From Cupriavidus necator (lineage in GTDB: Bacteria; Pseudomonadota; Gammaproteobacteria; Burkholderiales; Burkholderiaceae): 64,000 nucleotides of DNA. Positions within the stretch are counted from its first letter, which is position 1. Each line of letters opens with the position of its first letter. The notes under the pieces are model-generated. The model ran no database searches, had not been told where the DNA came from, and saw nothing but the letters and a program-made list of their open reading frames with translations. The stretch spans positions 1-64,000 of the forward strand of contig NZ_SROX01000008.1 of NCBI RefSeq assembly GCF_013141915.1, read 5' to 3'. The position numbers and the translations under genes are program-made. Positions 17,381 through 26,982 of the stretch are shown here, piece after piece.

Positions 17381-18755
17381 CCGGCTTCTCGGCGAGAATC
17401 ACGCGCTTGAACTCGGCCTGGATGCGCGCCAGTGCGGCGTCGTTGTCGGCTTCGAAGCGCATCACCACCACCGGCGTGGTATTGGACGGACGCGCCAGGC
17501 CAAAGCCGTCGGCGTATTCCACCCGCACGCCGTCGATGGTGATCACTTCGCGCGCACCGTCGAACCTGGCGTTTGCGCGGATCTTGTCGAGCAGCGTGAA
17601 GGGCTCGCCCTCGGCGCACTTGAGCTGCAGTTCCGGCGTGTTGTTCGCGTTCGGCAACGCGTTCAGCACCGCGCTGGGGTCCGCGTGGCGCGACAGGATT
17701 TCCAGCAGCCGCGCGCCGGTGTACAGGCCGTCGTCAAACCCGTACCAGCGGTCCTTGAAGAAGACATGGCCGCTCATCTCGCCGGCAATCGGCGCGCCCG
17801 TTTCCTTCAGCTTGGCCTTCACCAGCGAATGGCCCGTCTTCCACATCAGCGGCTCTCCGCCGTGCTGGCGGATCCACGGTGCCAGCTTGCCAGTGCATTT
17901 GACGTCGTAGATCACCTGCGCACCCGGGTTGCGCGCCAGGATTTCCTCAGCAAACAGCATCAGCTGGCGGTCCGGGAAGATCACCTGCCCGTCCTTGGTC
18001 ACCACGCCAAGGCGGTCGCCGTCACCGTCGAAGGCCAGGCCCAGCTCGCAGTCGGTCTCGCGCAGGGTCTTCATCAGATCCTGCAGGTTTTCGATATGCG
18101 CCGGATCGGGATGATGGTTGGGGAAGTTGCCGTCGACCTCGCAGAACAGTTCGACCACTTCACAGCCCAGACCGCGGAACAGGTCGCCGACGAAGGCGCC
18201 CGCCACGCCATTGCCGGCATCGAGCGCGATCTTCATCGGCCGGGACAGCTTGACGTCTCCAACGATACGCGCGAGATACTTTTCGCGCACATCGACTTCT
18301 TTGTACGCGCCTGCGCCCTGGGTGAACGCGCCGGCGTCGATGCGCTTGCGCAAGTCCTGGATCTGCTCGCCGTAGATCGCCCGGCCCGCCAGCACCATCT
18401 TGAAGCCGTTGTAGTCGGGCGGGTTATGGCTGCCGGTGACCATGATGCCGGAGGTCGGGCGTACACCATCGATTTCGATATTGGTCGCGAAATAGACCAT
18501 CGGGGTCGCGACCATGCCGAGATCGAGCACGTCCAGTCCGGTGGCGCGCAGCCCCTCGACCAGGCCACCAATCAGGTCCGGGCCGGAAAGACGGCCATCA
18601 CGGCCGACGGCGATCGAGGTCTCGCCAAGCTCCACGGCGGCGGAGCCGAACGACAAGCCGATCTGGCGCGCGACGTCGCGGGTGAGCGTTTTGCCCACGA
18701 TGCCGCGAATGTCATAGGCTTTGAAGATGGAGGGATCGATTTGGAAAGTGGCCAT
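17361..18755 (-). CDS. Phosphomannomutase/phosphoglucomutase (AlgC/ManB type)
   Basis: 464-aa alpha-D-phosphohexomutase interconverting mannose-6-P and mannose-1-P, and probably glucose phosphates. Motifs: FKAYDIRGIVG at the start, phosphoserine loop TGSHNPPDYNG (about residues 103-113), metal-binding loop DGDGDR, sugar-binding GEMSGH and phosphate-binding RPSNTTPVVV near the C-terminus. ATG 18755 was chosen because homology starts there. Mannose-1-P made here would feed ManC (25458-26891) for GDP-mannose, and glucose-1-P would feed RfbA for dTDP-rhamnose. Thus one enzyme could supply both nucleotide sugars of the locus. Confidence 0.93.
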   Translation of the reverse strand: MATFQIDPSIFKAYDIRGIVGKTLTRDVARQIGLSFGSAAVELGETSIAVGRDGRLSGPDLIGGLVEGLRATGLDVLDLGMVATPMVYFATNIEIDGVRPTSGIMVTGSHNPPDYNGFKMVLAGRAIYGEQIQDLRKRIDAGAFTQGAGAYKEVDVREKYLARIVGDVKLSRPMKIALDAGNGVAGAFVGDLFRGLGCEVVELFCEVDGNFPNHHPDPAHIENLQDLMKTLRETDCELGLAFDGDGDRLGVVTKDGQVIFPDRQLMLFAEEILARNPGAQVIYDVKCTGKLAPWIRQHGGEPLMWKTGHSLVKAKLKETGAPIAGEMSGHVFFKDRWYGFDDGLYTGARLLEILSRHADPSAVLNALPNANNTPELQLKCAEGEPFTLLDKIRANARFDGAREVITIDGVRVEYADGFGLARPSNTTPVVVMRFEADNDAALARIQAEFKRVILAEKPDAQLPF

Positions 18756-18949
18756 AAGGGTCCAAGTGTCGAGGTGTCGAAGGGCTATTCTACCCTCCGC
18801 CCCAAGGATGCCCGCCGCGAAAACGCGGCGATAAGCCGCTGGCGGGTGGCCCGAGAAGTATGGTTCGACCTTTGCACCCCATCGCGTAGATCTATGTTCA
18901 TCGCCTGCTGGACTAAAATCTCGCTTCTTCGACGGCGCAGACAGTTCAC

Positions 18950-20041
18950 ATGGCAAGACACACAAACAGCACACAAGCGGCGGTCAGTGTACACCGCATT
19001 CCGGTATTTCTTATTTCACGCAACGGCGTCCGCACGGCTGGGGGTGTCGAACGCGTGGTCCAACTGGTTCAGGAGGCGTTGAGCAGAGACGGTATCGGCG
19101 TCACCTTGGTGGATGAAGCAAGCATCACCCCTCCCTGGCTGGCGTTCGGTCGGTTCGGCCAGTTCGTGTTTCCAGTCTGGGTATCGCTATGGCTATGGTG
19201 CAAGCGCTTGGCTGGACGGCGGTTTATCACAATTTCGAACTCTTCCTATACGCCGCTCTACCCCGCTGAGGTAATCATTGTCCATGGCTCGGCAGCGGGT
19301 TATATCAAGGCTCTTGCCGGCACGGGCAAGCGCTTCCTCGGGATGCGCATGATGGCGTGCCTCGAAGCCATGTCCATGCGAGCTGCCAAGCGCGTAGCCT
19401 GCGTGTCGGAAACCGTACGGGACTTCGCGGTGGATCTTTACCAAATTGCGCCCGGTAAATGCGAGGTGGTCCATAACGGCATTGATACGTCGATATTCCG
19501 GCAGACGCCCAAATTCAGTGGCAACCGCGTGAGGCTCGGATTTGCCGGCCGCTTGGAATTCGGCAAGGGCCTGCCATACCTGATCGAGATAGCTCGCTGG
19601 GTTGAATTGCAAAAGGACTTCAGCCTCGTGATTGCGACTATCAATGACGCCCCCCCGGAATTGGCGAACCTGGCCAATGTCACGATCATGAAGCAGGTAT
19701 CCCCGGAAAACATGGGCCAGTTCTATGACAAAATTGACGTGTTCCTGTTGCCCTCCTTGTTCGAGGGCTTCGAACTGGTGACGCTCGAAGCCATTGCGTC
19801 CGGGGTTTGCGTTCTAGGCACACAAGTCGGCGCGTGCAAATTATTCCTCGAGCAGGGTAATCCGTGGGTGCGCGAATTGCCCAGGCACCCTGCGGATTTT
19901 CCGCGCGCCGCTCCAGCCTTGATCGGTGAACTGCGGAAAAATTACAATCCGCAAGCCATGAACACCTTTATGTCCGTCCATTTTTCGACCGAGCGCTTTA
20001 CGACGCAGATCCGCCGCATGGCGCTCGAGGTGCAGCCATGA
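18950..20041 (+). CDS. Glycosyltransferase family 4
   Basis: 363-aa GT-B enzyme and the first gene of the O-antigen operon. N-terminus: VFLISRNGVRTAGGVERVV. C-terminal domain: GFAGRLEFGKGLPYLIEIAR, and the EX7E motif in LPSLFEGFELVTLEAIASGV. The stop overlaps the next start (ATGA at 20038-20041). A TAAAAT at 18914-18919 in the 194-bp divergent gap is a weak -10 candidate without a -35; on the other strand TAGAAT (18787-18792) could serve the phosphomutase gene. The codons contain more A/T at third positions than the flanking core genes. Donor and linkage are unknown. Confidence 0.86.
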   Translation: MARHTNSTQAAVSVHRIPVFLISRNGVRTAGGVERVVQLVQEALSRDGIGVTLVDEASITPPWLAFGRFGQFVFPVWVSLWLWCKRLAGRRFITISNSSYTPLYPAEVIIVHGSAAGYIKALAGTGKRFLGMRMMACLEAMSMRAAKRVACVSETVRDFAVDLYQIAPGKCEVVHNGIDTSIFRQTPKFSGNRVRLGFAGRLEFGKGLPYLIEIARWVELQKDFSLVIATINDAPPELANLANVTIMKQVSPENMGQFYDKIDVFLLPSLFEGFELVTLEAIASGVCVLGTQVGACKLFLEQGNPWVRELPRHPADFPRAAPALIGELRKNYNPQAMNTFMSVHFSTERFTTQIRRMALEVQP

Positions 20042-21195
20042 AAGTCTTGCTCGTTTCGCCAAACGGACTTCAGGAACTGTCGGGCGGGGGTCTGTACCTG
20101 CGATCCATCGCCCAAGCGCTGTGTGAAGCGGCCGCTGTGTCGGAGGTGGTAATCATGAGCAAGGAGGTCGGTCAGTCCCAAGCTTTTGATGCACCGCCTC
20201 ATTGCACCACTGTCTACCTCGAGAAAAATGCGCGCCGTGATATCGCCGCGCGAGCCATGCTATCGCCGACATATCTGGCCACTCACCGAAACGCCATTCT
20301 GCGGCACGCGACCGGGGTAGATCTGGTCCTGCTTCACAACTCGCGATGCGGGCCGCTGCTGGAATTTCTGCGCGCGAGGCTTCCGCAAAAGCGCTTCGGC
20401 GTCATCAGCGACAATGTCGAGGCCGCGTTGAAGCGCGGGCATGACAGCGATAACGTTCATCAACGGATAATAAATGCACTGGAAACGTGGATCATCGGTC
20501 GCGCGGAGGCGATGTGCCTGAAAGCCGACTTTGTGACATTTATTACCGAAGCGGACCAGCAACTATTTCAGTCCGAGTACGGAGCCATCAAGCGGTCAAT
20601 GGTGCTTCCCATCACAGTACCCCGGGGTGAATGCACAGCCATGAGGCGGGCCGGCAGCCCCGTCACCATTCTCTTCACCGGCCACTTCGGCTTCGCACCC
20701 AATCAGAAAGCGGTTGCGGACTTTGCCACGGTGGCGCGACTGTTCAAAACCAGGCATCCGGGCACGTCAGTGCGGTTCGTCGCCGCGGGTGCCCACGCGG
20801 CTGCAGCAGCCTCTGCCTATCAGCAGATAGAAGTCGTGGACTCCCCGAGCACAGCGCAGATGGCAGAGCTGTTTGCCTCAACTACGATATATCTCGCACC
20901 GGTAAGCTGGGGAAGCGGGATGAAGACTAAAGTCGCCGAGGCGCTCTCCTATGGGCTGCCAGTTGTATGCATGCCTAATGCTGCGGTGGGTTACGAGGCT
21001 GCCCTGAATGATCCTCACTTCAGTGCGGCTGTAAGTGTGGTAAGCGACCCACAACAAATGGCTAGCACTCTTCACGATTTGTTACAAGACCCCGAACTGC
21101 AGGTGCCGCGGCGGGCTGCATGTGAAGCCTTCGATGCTCTATACTCGCTCGCATCTCAAACCAAGCGACTGGAAACGTTACTGTCCGCGCCATGA
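20038..21195 (+). CDS. Glycosyltransferase family 4
   Basis: 385 aa. N-terminus KVLLVSPNGLQELSGGGLYL gives the first beta strand and a glycine-rich loop, and the C-terminal half has ILFTGHFGFAPNQKAVADF and WGSGMKTKVAEALSYGLPVV, the nucleotide-sugar region of the Glyco_trans_1_4 subgroup. It overlaps both neighbours by four bases (ATGA), so it is translationally coupled in the O-antigen operon. Little similarity is apparent to the preceding GT4 beyond the fold, so the two probably make different linkages. Donor unknown. Confidence 0.82.
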   Translation: MKVLLVSPNGLQELSGGGLYLRSIAQALCEAAAVSEVVIMSKEVGQSQAFDAPPHCTTVYLEKNARRDIAARAMLSPTYLATHRNAILRHATGVDLVLLHNSRCGPLLEFLRARLPQKRFGVISDNVEAALKRGHDSDNVHQRIINALETWIIGRAEAMCLKADFVTFITEADQQLFQSEYGAIKRSMVLPITVPRGECTAMRRAGSPVTILFTGHFGFAPNQKAVADFATVARLFKTRHPGTSVRFVAAGAHAAAAASAYQQIEVVDSPSTAQMAELFASTTIYLAPVSWGSGMKTKVAEALSYGLPVVCMPNAAVGYEAALNDPHFSAAVSVVSDPQQMASTLHDLLQDPELQVPRRAACEAFDALYSLASQTKRLETLLSAP

Positions 21196-22016
21196 CGCAG
21201 CATCCCCGAACACCCCTCGTCAGCATCATCACGCCCGTCCATAACGACGGCCAATATATCGGTGCGAGCGCAGATGCCATTTGCAATCAGACAATGGGGG
21301 ATTTCGAGTGGCTGCTGATCGACGATGCGTCCGGCCCGGAAACGGCGGGGATTCTAGCCCGCCTAAGTGCGACGGATTCGCGTATTCGTGTGGTTACACT
21401 GCCGGTCAATGGCGGCCCCGCGCAAGCGCGCAATGCCGGGGTGAGAAGTGCCAAGGGCGAATTTATCGCATTTTGCGATGCCGACGATATCTGGGATCCG
21501 AAGAAGCTGGAATATCAATGCTGCTTCATGCGAGAGCATAACGTTGATTTCAGTTATCACGACTACGTTTCCTTTGAAGACGGTAGCGGCCGTCCCATGG
21601 CACAGATCGGCGGCCCGGACCGGCTGACCTTGTTCTCGCACAACGCCCGGCGTGGCGTTGGCTGCCTTGCCGTAATGATCCGTCGCAGCATGGTCAGGTC
21701 CACGCTGTTTCCCAAGATGCCGGCAGGCATGATTGCTGAAGATTTTGCCGCTTGGGCGAGCCTGCTTCAGGCGGGCGTCGAAGGACGGCGTTTGCCTCAG
21801 GTGCTGGCCTGGTATCGGGTCCGCAAACGCTCCTTTTCCTCAGACAAGCTGCGTTCGGCCCGCTCGGTCTGGTTCATCATGCGGTCGCTGGAAGGCTTTG
21901 GAAAAATAACGTCGACATTTTTCCTTGCCTGCTTCGCCGGCAGCGTATTCTCCTCGCGCGTCCGTGCGCGGCTCGCAGGTCCTCGTCGTTCGCTTGCTGC
22001 ACCTCCATGGCATTGA
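21192..22016 (+). CDS. Glycosyltransferase family 2
   Basis: 274-aa GT-A enzyme. VSIITPVHNDGQYI starts the nucleotide-binding fold; LLIDDASG and the DxD-type CDADDIW (about residues 95-101) bind nucleotide and metal. GGPAQARNAGV is the usual linker helix. The C-terminal part after about residue 210 is divergent and hydrophobic in patches. It is probably inverting and cytoplasmic, adding one sugar of the O-unit. It overlaps the previous gene (ATGA) and the flippase gene by 10 bp. Donor and acceptor unknown. Confidence 0.88.
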   Translation: MTQHPRTPLVSIITPVHNDGQYIGASADAICNQTMGDFEWLLIDDASGPETAGILARLSATDSRIRVVTLPVNGGPAQARNAGVRSAKGEFIAFCDADDIWDPKKLEYQCCFMREHNVDFSYHDYVSFEDGSGRPMAQIGGPDRLTLFSHNARRGVGCLAVMIRRSMVRSTLFPKMPAGMIAEDFAAWASLLQAGVEGRRLPQVLAWYRVRKRSFSSDKLRSARSVWFIMRSLEGFGKITSTFFLACFAGSVFSSRVRARLAGPRRSLAAPPWH

Positions 22017-23242
22017 ACGTCCTGCTATCCGGCCTGGGCGTCTTGATCAAGCTGTTATGCGGACTTATCACCAATAAGGTCCTTTCCGTTCAGCTTGGCC
22101 CGGCAGCGTTCGGTGTCTGGGGCAATGTCTTTAGTCTGAGCACGCTGTACTCTGCTTTTTCAAATGGTGGCATTGGCCAGGGGCTGGTAGCGCGGCTTTC
22201 CAAGCCGGAGCAGGCTGACATATCGCGCCAGCGCTGGCTCGCAGGCGGCCTGGCATTTGCCTTGGCGGTGCCCATAATGATTGCGGCGTTCCATGCAGCG
22301 TTCCGCCAGGCGGACGTGGTCACAGGGAGCCGTGCCCTGACGCCGCTACTGGTGTTGATACTCGCGCTTTGCGCAGCGATATCGCTGCACATCCAGTCGG
22401 CCACGCTCGCAAATAATGGAGCCGGCACCAATTCTTTTGTAGTCGCCGTTGGCGGAATGCTGAGCCTTGCAGCGTATTTCCTGTTAGTCCGTCCCGGTTC
22501 TGTCGAGAGTGCGGCGCGAGCCCTTGTGGTGGGCGCCACATTAATCTTGCTGCTGTGGTTGATCGCGGCACGTGCCACGAGAGTACCTTGGATGCCCAAT
22601 GGAGGCCTGCGCCAAGCAGACTGGCACACAATCCGAGAGTTGGTTCCCTACGTGGGCATTGCGCTGGCGCCGGCCTTGGTCGGCACGGCTGCGATCCTGG
22701 CCGTTCGCGCCACCGTTGCTGCCGAAGCCGGCGCTGCCGCCGCGGGCCTGTGGCAAGGCATGTTCCGTCTTTCCGACGCAGTGATTGCGCTTGCGCAAGC
22801 CGTCGTCGCTTACGTGCTGTTGCCCGCGGTGTTTCGCGCCGAGTCGCCGCGTCGCGCTTTGAAGGGACGTTTCCGTGCATATGCCTTGCTGATTGGCGCG
22901 GGATATGCCTTCGGCGCCCTTATTCTCTGGTTTGCCTCTGCGCATGTGGTCAGGCTTTTGTACTCCGATCAATACGATGCCATTGCCGGCTTGCTATGGA
23001 TTGAATTGATGGGTGACGCGCTCAAGGCACTAGCCATGCCGCTCGTGACGTTCTTTATCTATGAGCGCCGCTTGCGCCTGTCCTGGGGACTAGAATTGCT
23101 GTTTTCCTGCAGTTTCCTGATCGGCTGCCAGGTACTGATACGTCATATGGGCTTGGCAGGAGCGGCTTGGGCATATGTCGCGGCTAACTTCGCACTGCTT
23201 ATGGTGGCTAGCGCGGTCTTCTTAGGAAATCGCGATGCATAG
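22007..23242 (+). CDS. wzx: Wzx-like O-antigen flippase (MOP superfamily)
   Basis: 411 aa, nearly all hydrophobic, with about twelve predicted membrane helices. The N-terminus (MALNVLLSGLGVLIKLLCGL then LGPAAFGVWG) is typical for polysaccharide-biosynthesis flippases, as is the VRLLYSDQYDA motif before the last four helices. Such proteins move the undecaprenyl-linked repeat unit across the inner membrane. ATG 22007 overlaps the GT2 stop by 10 bp; upstream residues in this frame are not family-like. Placement between transferases and the polymerase-like gene supports the assignment. Confidence 0.85.
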   Translation: MALNVLLSGLGVLIKLLCGLITNKVLSVQLGPAAFGVWGNVFSLSTLYSAFSNGGIGQGLVARLSKPEQADISRQRWLAGGLAFALAVPIMIAAFHAAFRQADVVTGSRALTPLLVLILALCAAISLHIQSATLANNGAGTNSFVVAVGGMLSLAAYFLLVRPGSVESAARALVVGATLILLLWLIAARATRVPWMPNGGLRQADWHTIRELVPYVGIALAPALVGTAAILAVRATVAAEAGAAAAGLWQGMFRLSDAVIALAQAVVAYVLLPAVFRAESPRRALKGRFRAYALLIGAGYAFGALILWFASAHVVRLLYSDQYDAIAGLLWIELMGDALKALAMPLVTFFIYERRLRLSWGLELLFSCSFLIGCQVLIRHMGLAGAAWAYVAANFALLMVASAVFLGNRDA

Positions 23243-24581
23243 CGCACTGGCATTGATGAGCGGCATTCTGATAATAGCCAACCTCGCGAGCATGGCCGCG
23301 GGCGACCTCAGCATCCAGGCGCCGCTGACCGTCCTGACCTTTGTTGTCTGTCTCGGCCAAACTTGCGCGGCATCGCCCAATCGCGTGAACCCCGGCAGCC
23401 TGCTATGCCTGACAACAGGCGTTTTTCTGCTCGGTCGGTTCCTCGTTTCCTATGTATTCGGATGGGGCGATTTCCGCCAGGCTGACTGGTTTATGGTCGG
23501 CCCAATGGATTTGGTCATCCTCAGCAGGGCGTTAGCGGCGGTCTGCCTGTTTTTATTGGGAGCTGCCATAGGAACGGGCAAGCTCGGTGAACTCAATACG
23601 CAGCCCGATCCGAAACTCGGTGTCATCGCACTGCGCATGGGCTTGCTGCTAGCCCCATTCGCGGTGTATCGCATGTACGCGAACGTCAGTTTCTGGCTCA
23701 GCGGCAATTATCTCAGCATGTACCTCGATGGAGGGCCGGGCGGCCTGCCCTATGCGTTGGGCGGCTGGGCCATCTTGTCTGTCTTCGCCTTCCTCGCGTC
23801 CCGGCCCGCACGCGCCCCGGCCTGGGTGGCATTCATGCTTGGCATCCTGCTTTGCGCCATAGAGACCTTGAAGGGTGCGCGTGGCATCGCCATGGGACAG
23901 CTGATCGGCCTCACGTGGCTGTTCGTGTCGAGCCAGGGCATCCGCTTCTCACTCTGGAAGGCGGTTATTGCTGGCTTGGCCATGGTGATGCTTGCCGATT
24001 ACGTGGGCCGGGCACGCTTTGGCATCTCTGCCGCGGATCTGCCCGCAACAGGTATGGCCGACTCGTTGCTCGGGTTCTTTTTCAGCCAGGGAGTATCACT
24101 TATCTTTCTGGTTGCCATGCTGGAGAACCTGCAGGGATTTGTTCCCGGCATAGATGGCATTCGCTCGACATTCGCTCTGATCGTTGACAACTTTCACCGA
24201 TTGTTTGGCAGTCTGCCTGCAGGCCAAAGTGAGGATTTTGCACGCCTCACCGCTAGCCTTGCCCATCGCCTTGCTTATATGGTGAATCCCGAAATGTACC
24301 TGTCCGGCATGGGCATGGGAGGTTCGGCCGTGGCCGAGTCACTGCTCTACTCCTCGCTGTTTGGGCCGTTGTGTGCAGGCCTGGTGACCGGACTCATATT
24401 GAAACTGCTGTTCCATGCAGGCCGCAATTCCTCGGCTGGCCTGTTCGTACTGGCCAGTACGTTTCCTTTTCTGCTGCTGGTCCCCCGTGAGACACAGTTG
24501 TATTTTCTGATCCCATTGATCAAGGCAAGCATTTTTGTAGTGCTCGCGGCAACCTTTGCAAAGCGTCATGCAAGCAACTAA
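23235..24581 (+). CDS. wzy: Wzy-like O-antigen polymerase (putative)
   Basis: 448 aa with about twelve hydrophobic segments and little primary-sequence identity to anything I recognise, as usual for Wzy. Features consistent with a polymerase: a long periplasmic loop at about residues 300-350 (GSLPAGQSEDFARLTASLAH followed by NPEMYLSGMGMGGSAVAESL), where conserved Ser/Gly-rich segments resemble the O-antigen polysaccharide polymerase Wzy family, and ETLKGARGIAMGQLI earlier. It overlaps the flippase gene by 8 bp and the next GT2 by 14 bp. The assignment depends mainly on topology and position in a cluster that has Wzx and Wzz but no ABC transporter. Confidence 0.68.
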   Translation: MHSALALMSGILIIANLASMAAGDLSIQAPLTVLTFVVCLGQTCAASPNRVNPGSLLCLTTGVFLLGRFLVSYVFGWGDFRQADWFMVGPMDLVILSRALAAVCLFLLGAAIGTGKLGELNTQPDPKLGVIALRMGLLLAPFAVYRMYANVSFWLSGNYLSMYLDGGPGGLPYALGGWAILSVFAFLASRPARAPAWVAFMLGILLCAIETLKGARGIAMGQLIGLTWLFVSSQGIRFSLWKAVIAGLAMVMLADYVGRARFGISAADLPATGMADSLLGFFFSQGVSLIFLVAMLENLQGFVPGIDGIRSTFALIVDNFHRLFGSLPAGQSEDFARLTASLAHRLAYMVNPEMYLSGMGMGGSAVAESLLYSSLFGPLCAGLVTGLILKLLFHAGRNSSAGLFVLASTFPFLLLVPRETQLYFLIPLIKASIFVVLAATFAKRHASN

Positions 24582-25446
24582 ACGAAAAGTTACGGTGGTC
24601 ATCCCGACCTATAAGCGGGCACACTTGCTTGCCGAAACCATTCCGACGTACTTGCAGCCGGATGTTGAGGAATTGATCCTCGTCGACGATTGCTCGCCCG
24701 ACGACACTACGGCGGTTGCGCAGAAGCTGATGCAGACATATCCCCGCATCAGTTACTTGCGGAATGAAACCAACAGCAAGCAGACGGTGTCCAAGAATCG
24801 CGGCAAGACGCTTGCCGAAACAGACTATATCTATTTTGGCGACGATGACTCCATCCTTTCGGACGGCGGAATCGCCATGCTACTGGAGAGCGCAGAGAAA
24901 AGCGGTTGCGAAATTGTCGGCGCCTCTGCGCTATACCTGCGCAACGACGCCGATACGTTGAGGTCAATCCTGGCGAGACGAAAGCAGGTTGACAATGCCG
25001 ACGCTATCGTGAATCTCAGCGAATTGCATTTCGACTGCTCTACTACCACGCGCGCGCCGATTGAGTTGCCGGTCTGCCAGGCCTCCTTTCTCATTCGCAC
25101 CGAAGCGGCACGCTCGGTGGATTTTGACACTGGTTATGTGGGCAACTGCTATCGCGAGGAAACAGATTATCTTATTCGCTGCCGCGCATTGGGCTATCGG
25201 ATTATCTATGACTCACGAGTTACGCAAATCAATTTACCGCCGTCAAAAGCAACCGGTGGAGCACGCGGTAGAGGACGATTGTCTTACGAAGGTTATGCCC
25301 TGTACAATACGGTTCGCTTTATTCTCAAGAATCAATCCATCCTCACACAACTGGACCATCGCTGCCGCTCCGGTGCGATGATCAGTCGTTACATCATGGG
25401 CCGAATCCGCTCGGCCATGGCGCGATTCAAGGCGCCGGCACAGTAA
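24568..25446 (+). CDS. Glycosyltransferase family 2
   Basis: 292-aa GT-A enzyme. VTVVIPTYKRAHLLAETI opens the fold, LVDDCSPDD binds nucleotide, and YFGDDDSIL (about residues 90-98) carries the DxD motif. SKNRGKTLAETDYI is the linker. A second acidic site, YREETDYLIRC, fits the catalytic base region of inverting GT2 enzymes. ATG 24568 lies inside the polymerase gene (14-bp overlap), so translation is probably coupled. manC follows 11 bp downstream. Donor sugar unknown; rhamnose and mannose are the nucleotide sugars whose synthesis is encoded nearby. Confidence 0.88.
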   Translation: MQATKRKVTVVIPTYKRAHLLAETIPTYLQPDVEELILVDDCSPDDTTAVAQKLMQTYPRISYLRNETNSKQTVSKNRGKTLAETDYIYFGDDDSILSDGGIAMLLESAEKSGCEIVGASALYLRNDADTLRSILARRKQVDNADAIVNLSELHFDCSTTTRAPIELPVCQASFLIRTEAARSVDFDTGYVGNCYREETDYLIRCRALGYRIIYDSRVTQINLPPSKATGGARGRGRLSYEGYALYNTVRFILKNQSILTQLDHRCRSGAMISRYIMGRIRSAMARFKAPAQ

Positions 25447-25457
25447 AAGGGATTGAT

Positions 25458-26891
25458 GTGAAGTCCAAACTGATCACCGTTATTCTCGCGGGTGGTACCG
25501 GCACGCGCCTGTGGCCGGTCTCACGCGAATCCTTTCCGAAGCCTTTTGCCAGCCTGGTAGGCGATAACTCCCTGCTCGAACAGACGCTGGCGCGAGCCGA
25601 GGCCATTGGCAGCAATGAAATCGCTGTCGTGTGCAATCGCGAGCACCAGTTCCTTGTGCAAAATGTGCTGGCCGACGTTAGCGTGCCATGCCGACTATTC
25701 CTAGAACCGGAACCGCGGAATACGGCGGCAGCAATGGCGGTCGCATGCATCGAAGCGACAGCGCAGGATGGTGCTGACACTGTTCTGCTTGCCATGCCAG
25801 CTGACCACCGGGTCAACGATGTGGACGCCTTCCGTCGGACCTGCGGCGAAGCTGTGCGGCTTGCCGAGCAAGGCTACATCATGACGTTCGGCATCGAACC
25901 CACGCGCCCCGAGACCGGCTATGGCTATCTCGAATCCGGAGACGCGCTGGCCGGAGGCGGATTCAAAGTCGCCCGCTTCATTGAAAAGCCTGAGCTGGAA
26001 GTCGCGATGCGACTGGCGACCTCCGGCCGGCATTTCTGGAACGGCGGCATCTTCTGTTTCAAGGCCGGCGTCCTGCTTCAGGCTCTGGACCAGCATGCAC
26101 CGGATATTCTGGCTCAGGCACGCCTGGCCGCAGCGAAAGCAGAGCGTTCGCCCAACGGCGACAGGTGTCCTACCGTCCAGTATCGGGCCGACGAGTTCAG
26201 CGGTATTCGCTCGGAGTCTATTGATTACGCGGTCATGGAAAAGGCCGGGAACCTGGGCATGGTCCCCGCGGCCTTTGACTGGAATGACGTCGGTTCGTGG
26301 CCGTCGGTCTTTGCCGAAGCCGAAGTGCGCGACGTCGACGGCAATGCCGTCCGTGGCGATGTTGCGCTGGTGAATTCGCGCAATGTGTCGGCACGTGCGG
26401 AATCCCGGCTGGTCGCCGCTGTCGGGGTGGAGAATCTCATCATTGTGGAAACGGCCGACGCAGTGCTGGTGCTCAATCCCGAGCACGCACAATCGGTGAA
26501 GACACTGGCGGAAGGGCTAAAGCGTGAAGGCCACGCTTGCCACGACACGCACCTGACCGTCTACCGGCCCTGGGGCACTTACACCGTGCTCGAAGAAGGG
26601 CCCGGCTTCAAGATTAAGCGCATCGTGGTCAATCCTGGCAAGTCCCTGTCATTGCAACTTCACCACCACCGGAGCGAGCACTGGGTCGTTGTGTCGGGTG
26701 TCGCCGTGGTCCAGATCGGCGATGAGGAATTTACCACGTACCCGAATGAATCGCGTTTTATTCCAATCGGACAAAAGCATCGGCTCACGAACCGGACGGG
26801 AGACGATCTGGTCATGATCGAAGTGCAATGCGGCCAATATCTTGGCGAGGACGACATTGTCCGTTTCGCCGACCACTACGGCCGTCAATAA
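25458..26891 (+). CDS. manC: Mannose-1-phosphate guanylyltransferase / mannose-6-phosphate isomerase
   Basis: 477-aa bifunctional enzyme of the ManC/AlgA type. The N-terminal nucleotidyltransferase domain has LAGGTGTRLWPVSRESFPKP; FIEKPELEVA and FWNGGIF follow. The C-terminal 110 residues are a cupin-type phosphomannose isomerase: GPGFKIKRIVVNPGKSLSLQ, LHHHRSEHW and FIPIGQKHRL. It makes GDP-mannose from mannose-1-P and can convert fructose-6-P to mannose-6-P. The GTG start at 25458 is supported by AAAGGG a few bases upstream. No GDP-mannose-modifying gene lies in the window, so mannose itself or a product made elsewhere enters the glycan. Confidence 0.95.
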   Translation: MKSKLITVILAGGTGTRLWPVSRESFPKPFASLVGDNSLLEQTLARAEAIGSNEIAVVCNREHQFLVQNVLADVSVPCRLFLEPEPRNTAAAMAVACIEATAQDGADTVLLAMPADHRVNDVDAFRRTCGEAVRLAEQGYIMTFGIEPTRPETGYGYLESGDALAGGGFKVARFIEKPELEVAMRLATSGRHFWNGGIFCFKAGVLLQALDQHAPDILAQARLAAAKAERSPNGDRCPTVQYRADEFSGIRSESIDYAVMEKAGNLGMVPAAFDWNDVGSWPSVFAEAEVRDVDGNAVRGDVALVNSRNVSARAESRLVAAVGVENLIIVETADAVLVLNPEHAQSVKTLAEGLKREGHACHDTHLTVYRPWGTYTVLEEGPGFKIKRIVVNPGKSLSLQLHHHRSEHWVVVSGVAVVQIGDEEFTTYPNESRFIPIGQKHRLTNRTGDDLVMIEVQCGQYLGEDDIVRFADHYGRQ

Positions 26892-26982
26892 GGCGATCCA
26901 CACCCATGACTCCAGACCGCACCCGAGATAGCCGCGACTCCGGCTTGTCGACATAACAACTGCGGCAAAACTCTACGCAACC

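Noticed and set aside
17220..19082. 620-codon plus-strand frame across waaC and the phosphohexomutase
   Set aside because: Overlaps two genes with clear catalytic motifs on the other strand; no recognisable domain.
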